From Rachicladosporium sp. CCFEE 5018 (Eukaryota; Ascomycota; Dothideomycetes; Cladosporiales; Cladosporiaceae): DNA of 27,795 bases. The stretch spans positions 488,617-516,411 of the forward strand of contig KZ111164.1 of the NCBI GenBank assembly GCA_002077045.2, in the 5' to 3' direction. Each line of letters opens with the position of its first letter. Within the stretch, counting starts at the first letter, position 1. The position numbers and the translations under genes were made by a program. The notes under the pieces are model-generated. The model saw only the letters and a list, made by a program, of their open reading frames with translations, was not told the DNA's origin and did no database searches. Below, piece by piece: positions 7,579 to 16,872 of the stretch.

Positions 7579-10500
7579 TCAGTCACTCCCTCTAGACCTC
7601 AGCTTCCTTATACCCGGCTTCTCGTTCTCCCTGCCTTCAGCCATCGTCCCCGCCACAGTCTTTCTTTTCGCCATTCCCGGTAATCTGCTTTCCTGACCTC
7701 CAGCCTGCACAGTAGATACCACATTAGCACTCGCCACCCTCTGTATCTTCACAACGGGAGGGATCTTGCCGTCGAAGACGCTCGTCTTACCTCCATCATC
7801 CGTCTTGGCAGAGGGGACAGAGGATGGGAGAGCTGGGAGCGCAATATTAATGTCTACTTCTCTCAGTGTGGCGGAAGAGGGAAGGGAGCTTGCTGTTGCG
7901 GGACGGCTTGATGGAGCTGAGGATGGCGCTGGTAACGAAAGCGTGGGTGGTGTGTCGGTGAAGATCTGGGTCTTCGATGGGCTGGCTTGGGGTTTTAAGG
8001 GGCTAGATCTGGCAAGCTTCGAAGGAGAGCGTTTGCTGGGTGAGGTTGGATGGCTCTGCTGTGCGTTTTCGCCTCGGAGGTGGGCGAGCAGTGTTCCCGG
8101 AGGTTCTGTTCGGGGCAGCACCGTTGGGTAAGAATACGAAGTCTTCGCTGGAGTCTCGCCTGTCGCTTGATATTCGGAGATCTGTGCTGCTGTGAAGGTG
8201 TTACGAAGCTCTCGAAGGGGGGCGCGGATGTCGCTGTCTGCATCAAGAGCAGGGAGGATTTGCTTGATCGATGTCGTCTGGTCGTGCATCCCGGTCTCCA
8301 ACGTCTTGACTCGCTCAAATGAGGACTCGAAGTGTGTTCCGATGCTTGCATAGCTCTCCTGGACATTACTGGCAAGGTGCGCGATACTGGCTGTGTGGGC
8401 TTCGTAATGGACGTCATTCTGCGTCTTCACCCTGGACACGATCTCATCCAGAGCATGCAGTTGGCTGTCCATCTGCGCCATCTGGTCGTCGACAATGCGA
8501 ACAGTCTCGCTGTGGACTGCATTCGTTGTCTCGGTGATCCTGGCTGTGCAGTCACTTGCGGCAGTCCAGTCTTGCTTGAGCTTAGACTTGATGGTGTCCC
8601 GATTCTTGACCGAAGAGTCAACAAGTGCAGTCGCGTTGGTGTTCCACGCATCCATGCTGGTATTGTACGCCTGTCGCGATGACTGGAAGACTCCAGACGA
8701 AGTCTTCAGCCGCTTGTTGGCCGACTCGACATACCCTGTGACACGGTCCTCTTGCGTACGGGCGGACGCAGTGATCAAGTCAGTCATCTTCGACAAGAGC
8801 TCAGCACGCTCAGCGCTTGCGATTTCGCGCTCTTGCTGGACTGCTTGCTCCAGCTCGCTTTGCGACGATGCGTTCGCGCTGACGAGTGTATCATTCGCAG
8901 TCGTCATCTGTTCTCGAAGTCTTTGCACTTCAGACTGCTGCTCGTGCATGCGCTTGATCAAGTCCTCGAAGATCGTCTTGAACTCGCGGCCAAGCGAGAC
9001 GTACGATGTCTGCAGCTGAGAGTGGAATGTAGTCAATTCAGTGGCGATTCCGGCACTGATTCGCTGGGCTGCATTCGACATGTCGTTCAGCCCGTCACCG
9101 ACCTTCTGCTTGACGTCTTCGCGAAGCGTCTTGATCTCTTGGAGCACTGCATTCATGTCTTCTCGAGATTGTGCAGTCTGGACATTTACATCTTGCTCGG
9201 AGGCCGTAAAGGCAGCAGCCATTTCCTGCAGGAAGCTCTGCGATGTCGAAAGTTGCTGTAGCTCGTCGGAAACGAATGACTGCATGCGACTCGACAGACT
9301 GGATAGCAGCGTCTCCTGCTGACTACGCAACACATCAATCCGGCCTTCGACTGTCATTGTCGTATCAGAGACCAGCGTCTGCGACTTAGCCCACTTGTCG
9401 CGATTGGTAGACTGCAAGTCCGATCGTCTCCGCAGCTTCGAGTGCAGTCGGGAGATGTGATCTGTCGTGGTCCCGAGCTGCCCGACAAGATCTTCACCGA
9501 TGTTGAGAAGCTTACCTTCGGTCTCTTGATGGGCTTTCCGAAGATGAGACTCCTCGACCAGTGTCTTGCGAGTGTGGGCGAGCACCACCTCGGTCTTGTC
9601 CAGTATACTTTTCGTGCCTTCGAGGAGCATCCTCGTCTGCTCGTTGTCGCGCTTCATGCTCTGGAAGTTGGTGGTCAAGATAAATAGATCCTGTACTTTG
9701 TTGCGCAGATTCGCCTCCATGGTCTCGATCTTATCGCGTTGTTCTTCTGAGAGGATTCGTCGGCTCTCAGATTCGGTCGTCAGCTCCTCGTAGCTCTCAG
9801 CAGTCAAGTACACGCCGTTCCTCTGCCTGGTTGCAATAAGCTCAGACTTGAGCTTCTCGATCTCGGCGGTGAACTCTTTCAGAAGTGTCTTTTTCGATAC
9901 AGTCTGGTTGATCTGCGGTTTGTTTCGGATGTTCTTGGCACGAAAGGCATAGTCCAGCGTTGAGATGGTCTCCTCGAGATTGCTCTTCGCTGGGCTGAGT
10001 GTCGCAATAATGCATGTCTTCGTCTGACCGCCCAAGCTGTCTTGTAAGAGGCGCGTAAGCTTCGACTCTCGGTATGGGATGTGGCTGCTCTTATCGACCA
10101 GCGCATTGATCACTCGGCCGAGTGTAAGCAGTGACTTGTTGATTAGCCCAGCTTCCGCAGCTCGCTTGTTCTCTGCGCCCGAACGCTGGATGTTCTCTGA
10201 CCCAGCCAGATCGACCAAATTCAATTTGCCTGCCGAAACAAAGTCCTCGCCAGTCTCTGATGTCCGCTTCATGTACACTGTCACCGTGAAGACAGTGTGC
10301 GACCGGGAAGACAGGTCATTACACTTCGTCGCCGCGACCTGACGCTTATGGCTGCCCTCTCGCAGGAGTTGAATACCCTTGCTGGCAGTCTTGATGTGCG
10401 CTTCTTCCATGCCTTGCACCATGGTGGTAGAACGACCACTCTTGTTGGCCTCGTCAAAGATCTTCAGCTTGGTCGTGTCATCCGTTGAGAGCAGGTCGCG

Positions 10501-11166
10501 CAACTCCTCGTTGTAAAGCTCGATAAAGGAACACTTGACACTGTTCTCGGACTTGTCATTCTCGTCCTCGCCGAGCTTCGCGAAGAGAGTCTGCAGTACA
10601 CGAGGAACGATACCCGCTGCTTCTGGGATCGGGAGGATATCGGTGATATCGCCGGACATGGTGTATGTCTTGCCAGTGCCGGTCTGACCGTACGCGAAGA
10701 TCGTACAATTGAAACCAGCAAGGACCTCGTCAAGAATCGGCGTGACCACCTCGTCAAAGATCATGCCCTGATCGGCAGCCGGCGAGAAGACCTTGTCGAA
10801 CTGATACGTCTTGTTGCTGAGTGCAGTCGGGCCCATGGACAAGTCCACCTTCTTTCCCTTGATCCCGTCCGTAGACACCACAACACCGCTGTTCTCGCGG
10901 ACTTCGCGGTCATTGCGACCTCGACATCGCACGACAACATTGATGTTGGTCTCTTCGACTGCCATGTCGTTCTCTGCTTTGCGCTTTGGCGTACGCGATC
11001 TTGACGAGGCGAGTGATTCTGTCGGCGATGGGGCTCTTCCAGTAAGTGTAGGTGTAGCAGTTTGCGCGCGATTTGGGGGAGGGCGGGCTGTGGGTGGACG
11101 CATCGTCGAGACTTTTCTAGAGGTCGACATTCCTAGCATCGGACGCTGAGATGCAGGGGCGGCCAT
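7579..11166 (-). CDS. bimC: Kinesin-5 (BimC/Cut7/Cin8 family) mitotic motor
   Basis: This is a 1195-residue protein from a single exon. Kinesin-5 forms a bipolar tetramer that slides antiparallel spindle microtubules apart and separates the poles. A basic Pro/Ser/Thr-rich head extension (1-72) precedes the motor. The P-loop is GQTGTGKT (160-167), switch I SSRSH (286-290), switch II LVDLAGSE (317-324), and the microtubule-binding stretch HIPYRESKLTRLLQDSLGG (362-380). Motor end and neck follow with TLDYAFRAKNIRNKP. The rest is a long, mostly helical stalk. The tail holds a clear BimC box, TGETPAKTSYSYP (1002-1014), with the Cdk1-type threonine at 1005. The tail end is basic, with KRK and RKLRSR clusters. 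The length fits filamentous-fungal orthologues. It shares its promoter with the PHAF1-like gene. Confidence 0.97.
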   Translation of the reverse strand: MAAPASQRPMLGMSTSRKVSTMRPPTARPPPNRAQTATPTLTGRAPSPTESLASSRSRTPKRKAENDMAVEETNINVVVRCRGRNDREVRENSGVVVSTDGIKGKKVDLSMGPTALSNKTYQFDKVFSPAADQGMIFDEVVTPILDEVLAGFNCTIFAYGQTGTGKTYTMSGDITDILPIPEAAGIVPRVLQTLFAKLGEDENDKSENSVKCSFIELYNEELRDLLSTDDTTKLKIFDEANKSGRSTTMVQGMEEAHIKTASKGIQLLREGSHKRQVAATKCNDLSSRSHTVFTVTVYMKRTSETGEDFVSAGKLNLVDLAGSENIQRSGAENKRAAEAGLINKSLLTLGRVINALVDKSSHIPYRESKLTRLLQDSLGGQTKTCIIATLSPAKSNLEETISTLDYAFRAKNIRNKPQINQTVSKKTLLKEFTAEIEKLKSELIATRQRNGVYLTAESYEELTTESESRRILSEEQRDKIETMEANLRNKVQDLFILTTNFQSMKRDNEQTRMLLEGTKSILDKTEVVLAHTRKTLVEESHLRKAHQETEGKLLNIGEDLVGQLGTTTDHISRLHSKLRRRSDLQSTNRDKWAKSQTLVSDTTMTVEGRIDVLRSQQETLLSSLSSRMQSFVSDELQQLSTSQSFLQEMAAAFTASEQDVNVQTAQSREDMNAVLQEIKTLREDVKQKVGDGLNDMSNAAQRISAGIATELTTFHSQLQTSYVSLGREFKTIFEDLIKRMHEQQSEVQRLREQMTTANDTLVSANASSQSELEQAVQQEREIASAERAELLSKMTDLITASARTQEDRVTGYVESANKRLKTSSGVFQSSRQAYNTSMDAWNTNATALVDSSVKNRDTIKSKLKQDWTAASDCTARITETTNAVHSETVRIVDDQMAQMDSQLHALDEIVSRVKTQNDVHYEAHTASIAHLASNVQESYASIGTHFESSFERVKTLETGMHDQTTSIKQILPALDADSDIRAPLRELRNTFTAAQISEYQATGETPAKTSYSYPTVLPRTEPPGTLLAHLRGENAQQSHPTSPSKRSPSKLARSSPLKPQASPSKTQIFTDTPPTLSLPAPSSAPSSRPATASSLPSSATLREVDINIALPALPSSVPSAKTDDGGKTSVFDGKIPPVVKIQRVASANVVSTVQAGGQESRLPGMAKRKTVAGTMAEGRENEKPGIRKLRSRGSD

Positions 11167-11616
11167 ACTTGATTATTGCTGTTGTGTATCGCGAATGCTG
11201 AACTTCAGCATGCGCATATGGCAACGGCCAAACATGGGTGTAAACAAGCTTGGACCATGCGTTTCTTCGGCGTATTGATATCCCGATGCGGGACATCTGA
11301 GAGCTGCACCTTCCTCTGGCAAGTGACTGTCAGACCTCACATCGCACTGCAATATAGTAAGGTATTCATGATGACCTGACGAGGGTAGTTCAGCAGTGCA
11401 GTTCCCTCAAATTACACAGCTCCAACATCACGAGCATGAGCAAGCTGCAGGAGCCCTCATTGCCTACCTAAGACAGATCAACATGCTCACATGATTGTTC
11501 CTCCCGCGATGGAGGCAGCAGATGACTGTGACTGCCTCTCACACTCACTGCCGGTCTGAAAGCATCTTTCATCTTCACAACTTTACCCTTAGGTCTATTG
11601 CAGCGCGACGGCCGAT
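11167..11616. promoter_or_regulatory. Shared promoter of kinesin-5 and the PHAF1-like gene
   Basis: This 450-bp region lies between divergent start codons. It contains a Mcm1-like palindrome CCAAACATGG (11228-11237) followed after two bases by an exact Forkhead core GTAAACAA (11240-11247). The pair lies 62-81 bp upstream of the kinesin-5 ATG and about 370 bp from the other gene. No credible ORF or RNA gene was seen in the region. Confidence 0.55.
11228..11247 (+). promoter_or_regulatory. Candidate Mcm1-Forkhead composite site
   Basis: CCAAACATGG fits the MADS-box pattern CC-N6-GG with an A/T-rich centre. GTAAACAA is the consensus Forkhead site. In yeast G2/M promoters (the CLB2 cluster), Mcm1 and Fkh2 bind such adjacent sites, and a mitotic motor is a sensible target. 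This is read from sequence only; single copies of short motifs can arise by chance. Confidence 0.45.
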
Positions 11617-13083
11617 ATGAGTGTGACCTGGAACATTCACCCAGGAACGGGTATTACTGCGGACGAGGGCGACGAAATACCAGATGCTTCGACACGTTCA
11701 ATTAGTCTCGGAGCTTCGCTGCAGTCTATCCTGTCCGCCATCAAGAAGGACGATGAGGACCGCTTCCCCTCCATTGATCTCAGCTGGTCCCAGCAGAATC
11801 AGTTCGGCCGCCCAATAGTGCTGAGCTTGCCGAAGAACGGCCTTAGACTCCAATTCGATGGCGCTGATCAGCGCCTACGTCTCATCGAGATTACGGACTT
11901 CACGAAGCTGTCACTCAAGTATAGCGGATCAGAGCTGGTCAAGGAGTCTGAAGGTTCGACGTCGCCTCAGTTCAAGCGTGTATACCGTCTGTTTGGCGCA
12001 TCCTTCCCTGGGGAGTACATGCCTCCCCTTGACGGAAGGCTGATAGGGACCTATGTGCTGGGATGGCCTGGAATTGCGATCTCATTCCCTGTAGAACACG
12101 CAGTGGGGCTGCAAGAGAAGGACCATGTGGCTCTTCTGGGCTCGCGCGTTACATCACCTGCTGACAAGCTGGCAATCTTTGAAGGTAAGACCTGGAAGGA
12201 TGCGAGGAAGCAGCTTTTCGTCAGTGCTATCAGTGGGCCAAGGAACAGCGTACTTGTGAGCAGGCCATTCGACAAGCTGCCGAACGAGATTGAAGCCGCA
12301 CGAATCAACCCGAACGAAGGCGTCGTCATCCTGTCGCGAAGATCTCCTGCGTCTCCCTTCGTCCTTTACTTGAATGTTACGACTCCGCAAGACTTGATCA
12401 CGGAGCTGGGTGCACCGGACACGAAGTTCAAGATGAAGACTCCTGTGCATGACGCGGCTGCTAACATCAAGAAGAACGGGGCACGCCGCGGATCCGAAGT
12501 CAAGTCGCCACCTTCGAGCGACTCCTCTACGAATACCGACACTTTTGATACTGACTTTGATTCCGCCGACGCTGAGGATGATGGTGATCGACATCACCGC
12601 GACATGTACCTGTGCTACTTCAGCCACGGTATGGACATTCTCGTTGGTGCTGCAGACGATGGACAGCTTGTAGTCAAGCGCGTGGTCATTCATGGCAATC
12701 TGCCAGGATCTACAGCTTTCAATCGCCACCGCCGCCTACGATGGACGATGGAACTCGATGTTGACGGTGCTGTCGATGACAGAGATATGCACTCAGAAGC
12801 CCACTTTGAGAAGGACATCAAGCCAGGACTCCTCACGGCGTATCCTGAGGCCGCGAGAGATCCCCAGACGGCGATGGGAAGGGTCATCAATCGCTGCTGG
12901 GATGACAACGCGAGTGAGAGCTCGTTCTTCCTACCCGATCAAGATAGAAGCTTGACGGATGGTGGGGATGGCGAGCAGGAAGGAAAGTGGTTGGGTAATG
13001 TGAGATTGTTCCAATTCCCTGGATTAATGTTTGAGGTGGGCAAGACGGGCGGAGTGGTAGCGGTGTACGTCGGTGGGGATTGA
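11617..13083 (+). CDS. PHAF1 / UPF0183 (C16orf70) family protein
   Basis: Single exon, 488 residues. Family marks in order: LGASLQSILSAI (31-42), IVLSLPKNGLRLQFDGADQR (67-86) then LRLIEI, FKRVYRLFGASFPGEYMPPL (119-138), LGWPGIAISFPVE (148-160), TTPQDLITELGAPDTKFKMK (255-274) and YLCYFSHGMDILV (331-343). These match the human protein over most of its length. The main difference is an insertion at about 283-329 that is basic, then Ser/Thr-rich, then strongly acidic. In mammals the family member, with BCAS3, binds phosphoinositides on the forming autophagosome. A similar membrane or autophagy role in fungi is inference. Its divergent partner is kinesin-5. Confidence 0.88.
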   Translation: MSVTWNIHPGTGITADEGDEIPDASTRSISLGASLQSILSAIKKDDEDRFPSIDLSWSQQNQFGRPIVLSLPKNGLRLQFDGADQRLRLIEITDFTKLSLKYSGSELVKESEGSTSPQFKRVYRLFGASFPGEYMPPLDGRLIGTYVLGWPGIAISFPVEHAVGLQEKDHVALLGSRVTSPADKLAIFEGKTWKDARKQLFVSAISGPRNSVLVSRPFDKLPNEIEAARINPNEGVVILSRRSPASPFVLYLNVTTPQDLITELGAPDTKFKMKTPVHDAAANIKKNGARRGSEVKSPPSSDSSTNTDTFDTDFDSADAEDDGDRHHRDMYLCYFSHGMDILVGAADDGQLVVKRVVIHGNLPGSTAFNRHRRLRWTMELDVDGAVDDRDMHSEAHFEKDIKPGLLTAYPEAARDPQTAMGRVINRCWDDNASESSFFLPDQDRSLTDGGDGEQEGKWLGNVRLFQFPGLMFEVGKTGGVVAVYVGGD

Positions 13084-13490
13084 TTGGACGTGGTCCGGGA
13101 CCATCGCTCATCGGAGCGACGAGGCAGAGTCGGGAGTCGAGCATGTCTGGAATGGAGGCGCGGCTTGACAGAGCAGGTGAAACGAGCCTGACAACGCATT
13201 CTGTGCACCCCTACCTCGCCATGCAGACACTCAAGGCTCCGCCTTCGGTATGATCGACAGAACTGAGTGTCTCTGGGTTCTGCCACTCATTCAAGTATTT
13301 TTACTTAATGAAGTGAAGTGTGGGCTCACAACGTAGGTGCCCTCAATCCGAGTACCCGCAGCAAACAAGTGCTATCTCGCCTCACTCAAAAGACATGTCC
13401 GTTTATCTACTGTAAATTGTAGACCTGTCGTCTCGCAGTCCGCGCTCTGATTGTTCATGCGGCCAATAACTGAATAGCACTACCACTGTC
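13084..13490. other. 407 bp without a gene
   Basis: This gap lies between the PHAF1-like stop and the next ATG on the same strand. It probably holds the 3' end of the former and the promoter of the latter. A short AT-rich patch with a weak inverted repeat (aagta-tttt-tactt, near 13294-13307) is the only local structure noted. Confidence 0.4.
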
Positions 13491-13995
13491 ATGCCTACCG
13501 CCATGAAACTGTCGTCTGGCGAGGTGGCGGATTTAGCTGAGCTATCAGCCCGACAAATGGAACTGTTGACGACATTAATGGGCGTGGCCCACGAAAAGCA
13601 CGCCCTCAAGACGGAGAATGCGAAGTTGAAGACGCAAGTTGACTTGCTGAAGATCATGTTGGAGAGCAAGCACTTTATGGAGACCGTCCTACTCGACTTC
13701 GTCACAGGGAGTGTTCCAGAAGCCATGACGGCGCATGTGATGCTCTGGACAAAGGCTGCGACGCAGCAATTGATCGGAATGACTTCGAAATTCGACGATG
13801 AAGGTGAATGCCCTTCGGTCGGTGCGCCTGGCGGAGGAGCCATCTCGCTGACTGCGACCAGCTCTTGCTGCTGCTGTCACGACTATACTTCGAGAGACTT
13901 CTGTTGGCGACTGGAGTGAGAAGCTGAGAGAACTTATGAACGCCGATGGTGAAGGTTGCGGCGCACCACGAGCGAGGACTACGCCAGGGTCCTAG
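13491..13995 (+). CDS. Small coiled-coil hypothetical protein, two-exon model
   Basis: My model has exon 1 at 13491-13803, a 58-nt intron at 13804-13861 (gtgaat to gaccag, with a ctgac branch-like site 9 bases before the acceptor) and exon 2 at 13862-13995, giving 148 residues. Reading straight through instead gives a 142-residue protein with an odd end (SCCCCHDYTSRDFC), while splicing gives a helical end (ALAAAVTTILRETSVGDW, then SEKLRELM). Residues 14-60 form a leucine-rich heptad pattern (LAELSARQMELLTTLM; ENAKLKTQVDLLKIML), a likely coiled coil without a basic DNA-binding region. I do not recognise the family. It has no signal peptide or membrane segment. Confidence 0.5.
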
Positions 13996-14128
13996 GGCGT
14001 GTAGATGTTCAAAGCGCTCACAAGTGGGTGCTACTCCTGACCAGCCACGGCTATCGCGAGCAGGCTGCTCAACAGCTACGTCGCCGCTGATGCAGAATTG
14101 ACGTACTCCAATACGATTCCATAACATA

Positions 14129-14174
14129 CGCGACCTATCGGCGGACCGCAAAGCTGTCCGCCGATGGTCTCGCG
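14129..14174. repeat. Long imperfect inverted repeat (hairpin)
   Basis: The core is ATCGGCGGAC (14137-14146), a 9-base loop, then GTCCGCCGAT (14156-14165): ten perfect pairs. Beyond one bulged base (14136), GACC (14132-14135) pairs with GGTC (14166-14169). After a further two-base bulge, CGC (14129-14131) pairs with GCG (14172-14174). In total about 17 pairs fall within 46 bases, mostly G-C. Confidence 0.85.
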
Positions 14175-15031
14175 ATGTCGAATCAATGAATAAGGTAGTA
14201 GGGAGTCATCGCGTCGCGTGATCGTAGTGCCATGAGCTGTCTGCCCCATTCGATCTTCGTGTGTATCAGATGAGACCTGGCCGCCTCATATTCACATCCG
14301 GCCAACCGTAAGTAAGCGAATGACGTCGCGCTGCTTTCTGTAGGTGTCTCCCGCAAGCGATGGGATCGTCTTGAGATACGGCAACATTCCACTCCTCATG
14401 GCTTGTCAACAGAGCTGCGTACTCCGCGACATCGCAAGTGAGAGCGGACTGTTATGGCCAGAGCATAGCGAAAGTTTCACGCAGAGGAGCGCCCGCGATG
14501 GGCCTGATCAACATCCAATTGGGAGGATGGTCAGCTTCTGCGCAAGCTTTGGCAGGATGGAGCATCACTCTCTGATATTCCGTCGACGACTGGCAAACAT
14601 ACTCGTCTCACGCAACGTCCGGAGCCGGCTGTTCGCATCGCGCTGAGCATTTGCACGTAGTCTTTCGCGATTTTTCTGGGTGCGCGTAGGCCTTGCGCGA
14701 TTGCCGAACCGGCCATGCAAGAAGGATTCACGCGCGAGGGAGAGTATAGCACAGTGGCAACCATCCGCAGCAGAGTATTTCAGTCGACTGAGGCAGTACG
14801 GCTGACTTCTAGAACTCGCCTTCTGCTAGTTCTCTCACTCAGCTCGAGCTTATATGACGGAAGGAATCAACATCCGCTCGACAACTTTGCTCAACCTGAA
14901 CGGCTTCGGCTTCTGACTACATCTCCTAGGGCTGACTTAGTGAGGTTCCATGGCTGGATGCATCTCATTTTGGCCCCCCGGCGCTGCCTAACACTGCTGG
15001 CCTGCTTCGCGGGTACGCCGGCCATTTCTGC

Positions 15032-15039
15032 TATTTAAG
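15032..15039 (+). promoter_or_regulatory. TATA-like element upstream of the peroxidase
   Basis: TATTTAAG lies 200 bp upstream of the chosen start codon in an otherwise GC-balanced stretch. Inducible secreted-enzyme genes in fungi often have a TATA box. It is a single weak match. Confidence 0.35.
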
Positions 15040-15238
15040 ATCTCACAGGGTCTCAAGGCTCTTGCACCGCCACGGCTGCACGCCTTGTGACTATGATCGA
15101 GTGCTTCCTTTGATCAGCAGCCGTACAAAGCGATAAGAGCAGCGTCAATGCCATTATGTGGGACCTGTAAGCGTTCCGCCGTTATTTCCTTACATTCTGT
15201 CTTCGAAATCCTATATCCTTTACGGGCGTCTTCTCACT

Positions 15239-16507
15239 ATGACATTCGCTTTACTACTTGTCACGCAGATACTGCCGGCGGTCTGTGCTGCCTTTGTCCC
15301 GCAATCCATCAGTGTATCAAAGTCGGAGTCTGCTCTCCCGTCATCGACACAGAGTGCAGCTGGGACAGGAGCTGCAGTACTGTCCTCGACAGTCTCAACA
15401 TCATCGACTATCGTTTTTTCGACATCATCTTCGCTTCCGCCGTCAGCCGAGACCGGCTCGACGACATGCCCACCGGTTTGGTCTGCGATCGCATCAGACT
15501 TGAGACGAGACTTCGCAGGGTGCAATCAACTGGCGAGCAGCGCTGTGCGCTTCGGTTTTCATGATGCAGGTCCGTCGTATCGATGGCCGTCCACTTCCCA
15601 TACCAGACCACAATGTGTACTGAAGCTTCTACAGCCGGCTATTCCACGCTAAACACTCCCTACGCACCTGCCTCCGGCGGAGCTGACGGCTCACTCCTGC
15701 TCAACGATGGAGAGATGGCTCGCAGAGAACAGGACCCGTTGCAAGGCTTCAGACGGTATCTCCTCGGCAAGTGGAACACCTACAAGTCCCAGAATGTTTC
15801 TGCCGCCGACTTTGTGCAAGTGGCCGCGAGCCTTGGCGTGAGGAGCTGTCCTGGCGGTCCGCTTTACAAGACTGTAAGTCTGCCGTTGATCGTATCGTCG
15901 ATATCCACTAATACTCGGCAGGTCGTCGGCCGAGCCGATGATGCCAATGCGGCGCCTGATGGCAATCTTCCGGATGCGTTTGGGTCGGGCTCGACACACG
16001 ATGTACTTATTTCTCTATGGGCGGATAAGGGCATCAACCCTAGAGAATTGGCTGCGCTCATGGGTGCCCACTCGATCTCACGAGCCTTTGCGCAGGAAGC
16101 GAACGGAATACGACCTGGATGTAAGCGCTGATGACAATCACTCTGTCGTTTCCACACTGACTTGGTCCTCTTGATACAGCGCCTCAAGACGACACGCCAA
16201 GAGTTTGGGATACGACCTACTTCAACCAGACGCAGGCTGTGAGCCCACCACGCGGGATATCGCGCTTTGACTCTGACGTCAATCTGGGAAGACCAGGGAC
16301 CGTGTGTGGAGGCGCCTTCACTGAGTTTGCGGGTAATGCAGGTGAGCTGACTCTGAGGTTTGTACGCTGTGCGCGAGTATGTCACTGACACAATTCCTTT
16401 TAGACGCCTGGGCTACCGCATTTGCTGCTGCAGCGTACAAGATGAGCGTCATGGGCATTCCGCAATCTGATGTGGACAAGCTCGTGGACTGTGCTGGTGT
16501 AGTGTAG
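15239..16507 (+). CDS. Secreted class II-type haem peroxidase
   Basis: Five exons: 15239-15569, 15635-15873, 15922-16120, 16180-16341 and 16404-16507, with introns of 65, 48, 59 and 62 nt; the product is 344 residues. It starts with a signal peptide (MTFALLLVTQILPAVCA), then a Ser/Thr-rich linker to about residue 75. The distal site is SSAVRFGFHDA, with Arg 104 and His 108, and the first intron splits the codon after HDA. GGADGSLLL follows. The proximal site is ELAALMGAHSISRAF with His 240, and then PQDDTPRVWDTTYFNQT, typical of fungal secreted peroxidases. By eye, the positions of the two Mn-binding glutamates before the distal His are Gln 97 and Ser 101, and the LiP/VP tryptophan position (five before the proximal His) is Ala 235. 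It is therefore probably a low-potential generic peroxidase, not a true ligninase. Confidence 0.9.
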
Positions 16508-16872
16508 TAGATAGCTCCGTATCGTACACATTCAAAACCTACCTACCCATTGCTGCGTTCCGCGTCTGCAAGGTTGCTTTCAAGGAGTCTCTTGACAGCC
16601 TGCTATCTACAGTAAGGGCGGTCTTGTAGACAAGTACATGTACGTTATGCGAAGGTCCCCACACGAAGGTATCTTCGGCCAACCGTAGCTATGTAAACGT
16701 GTGACCTCATGCTGCAGATGACCTTTACGAGCAATAATGTTGCAGAATCCTGAGTGAACATTCTGGCATCTTCGAGAGCACATCCTGAAGGACCTTCCAA
16801 ACCCTTTCACACCTGGGCAATTCGACGGATCAAGTATACTGACGCAGGCCTGGCATACAATTTGCACGCAAC
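16508..16872. other. 365 bp without a gene; peroxidase 3' end and GET2 promoter
   Basis: No ORF or RNA gene is supported here. It must contain the terminator region of the peroxidase and the promoter of the downstream GET2-like gene on the same strand. No specific motif was recognised. Confidence 0.4.

Larger units (their letters stand above)
13996..15238. other. About 1.24 kb without a convincing gene, upstream of the peroxidase
   Basis: Frames of 60-107 codons occur on both strands, but none shows a motif or a consistent composition. The region contains a strong inverted repeat at 14129-14174, listed separately. Nearer the peroxidase are a TATA-like TATTTAAG (15032-15039) and a four-codon upstream ORF (ATG at 15156, stop at 15168-15170). 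The first part of the gap may hide a rapidly evolving gene or a non-coding RNA; nothing in the sequence decides this. Confidence 0.4.

Noticed and set aside
7766..11149. Many plus-strand frames of 60-174 codons across the kinesin-5 gene
   Set aside because: They are antisense to an intact 1195-residue coding sequence with all kinesin motifs; their composition is that of a reverse-complemented helical protein.
13294..13307. Small inverted repeat aagta-tttt-tactt
   Set aside because: Only five A/T-rich pairs; expected by chance.
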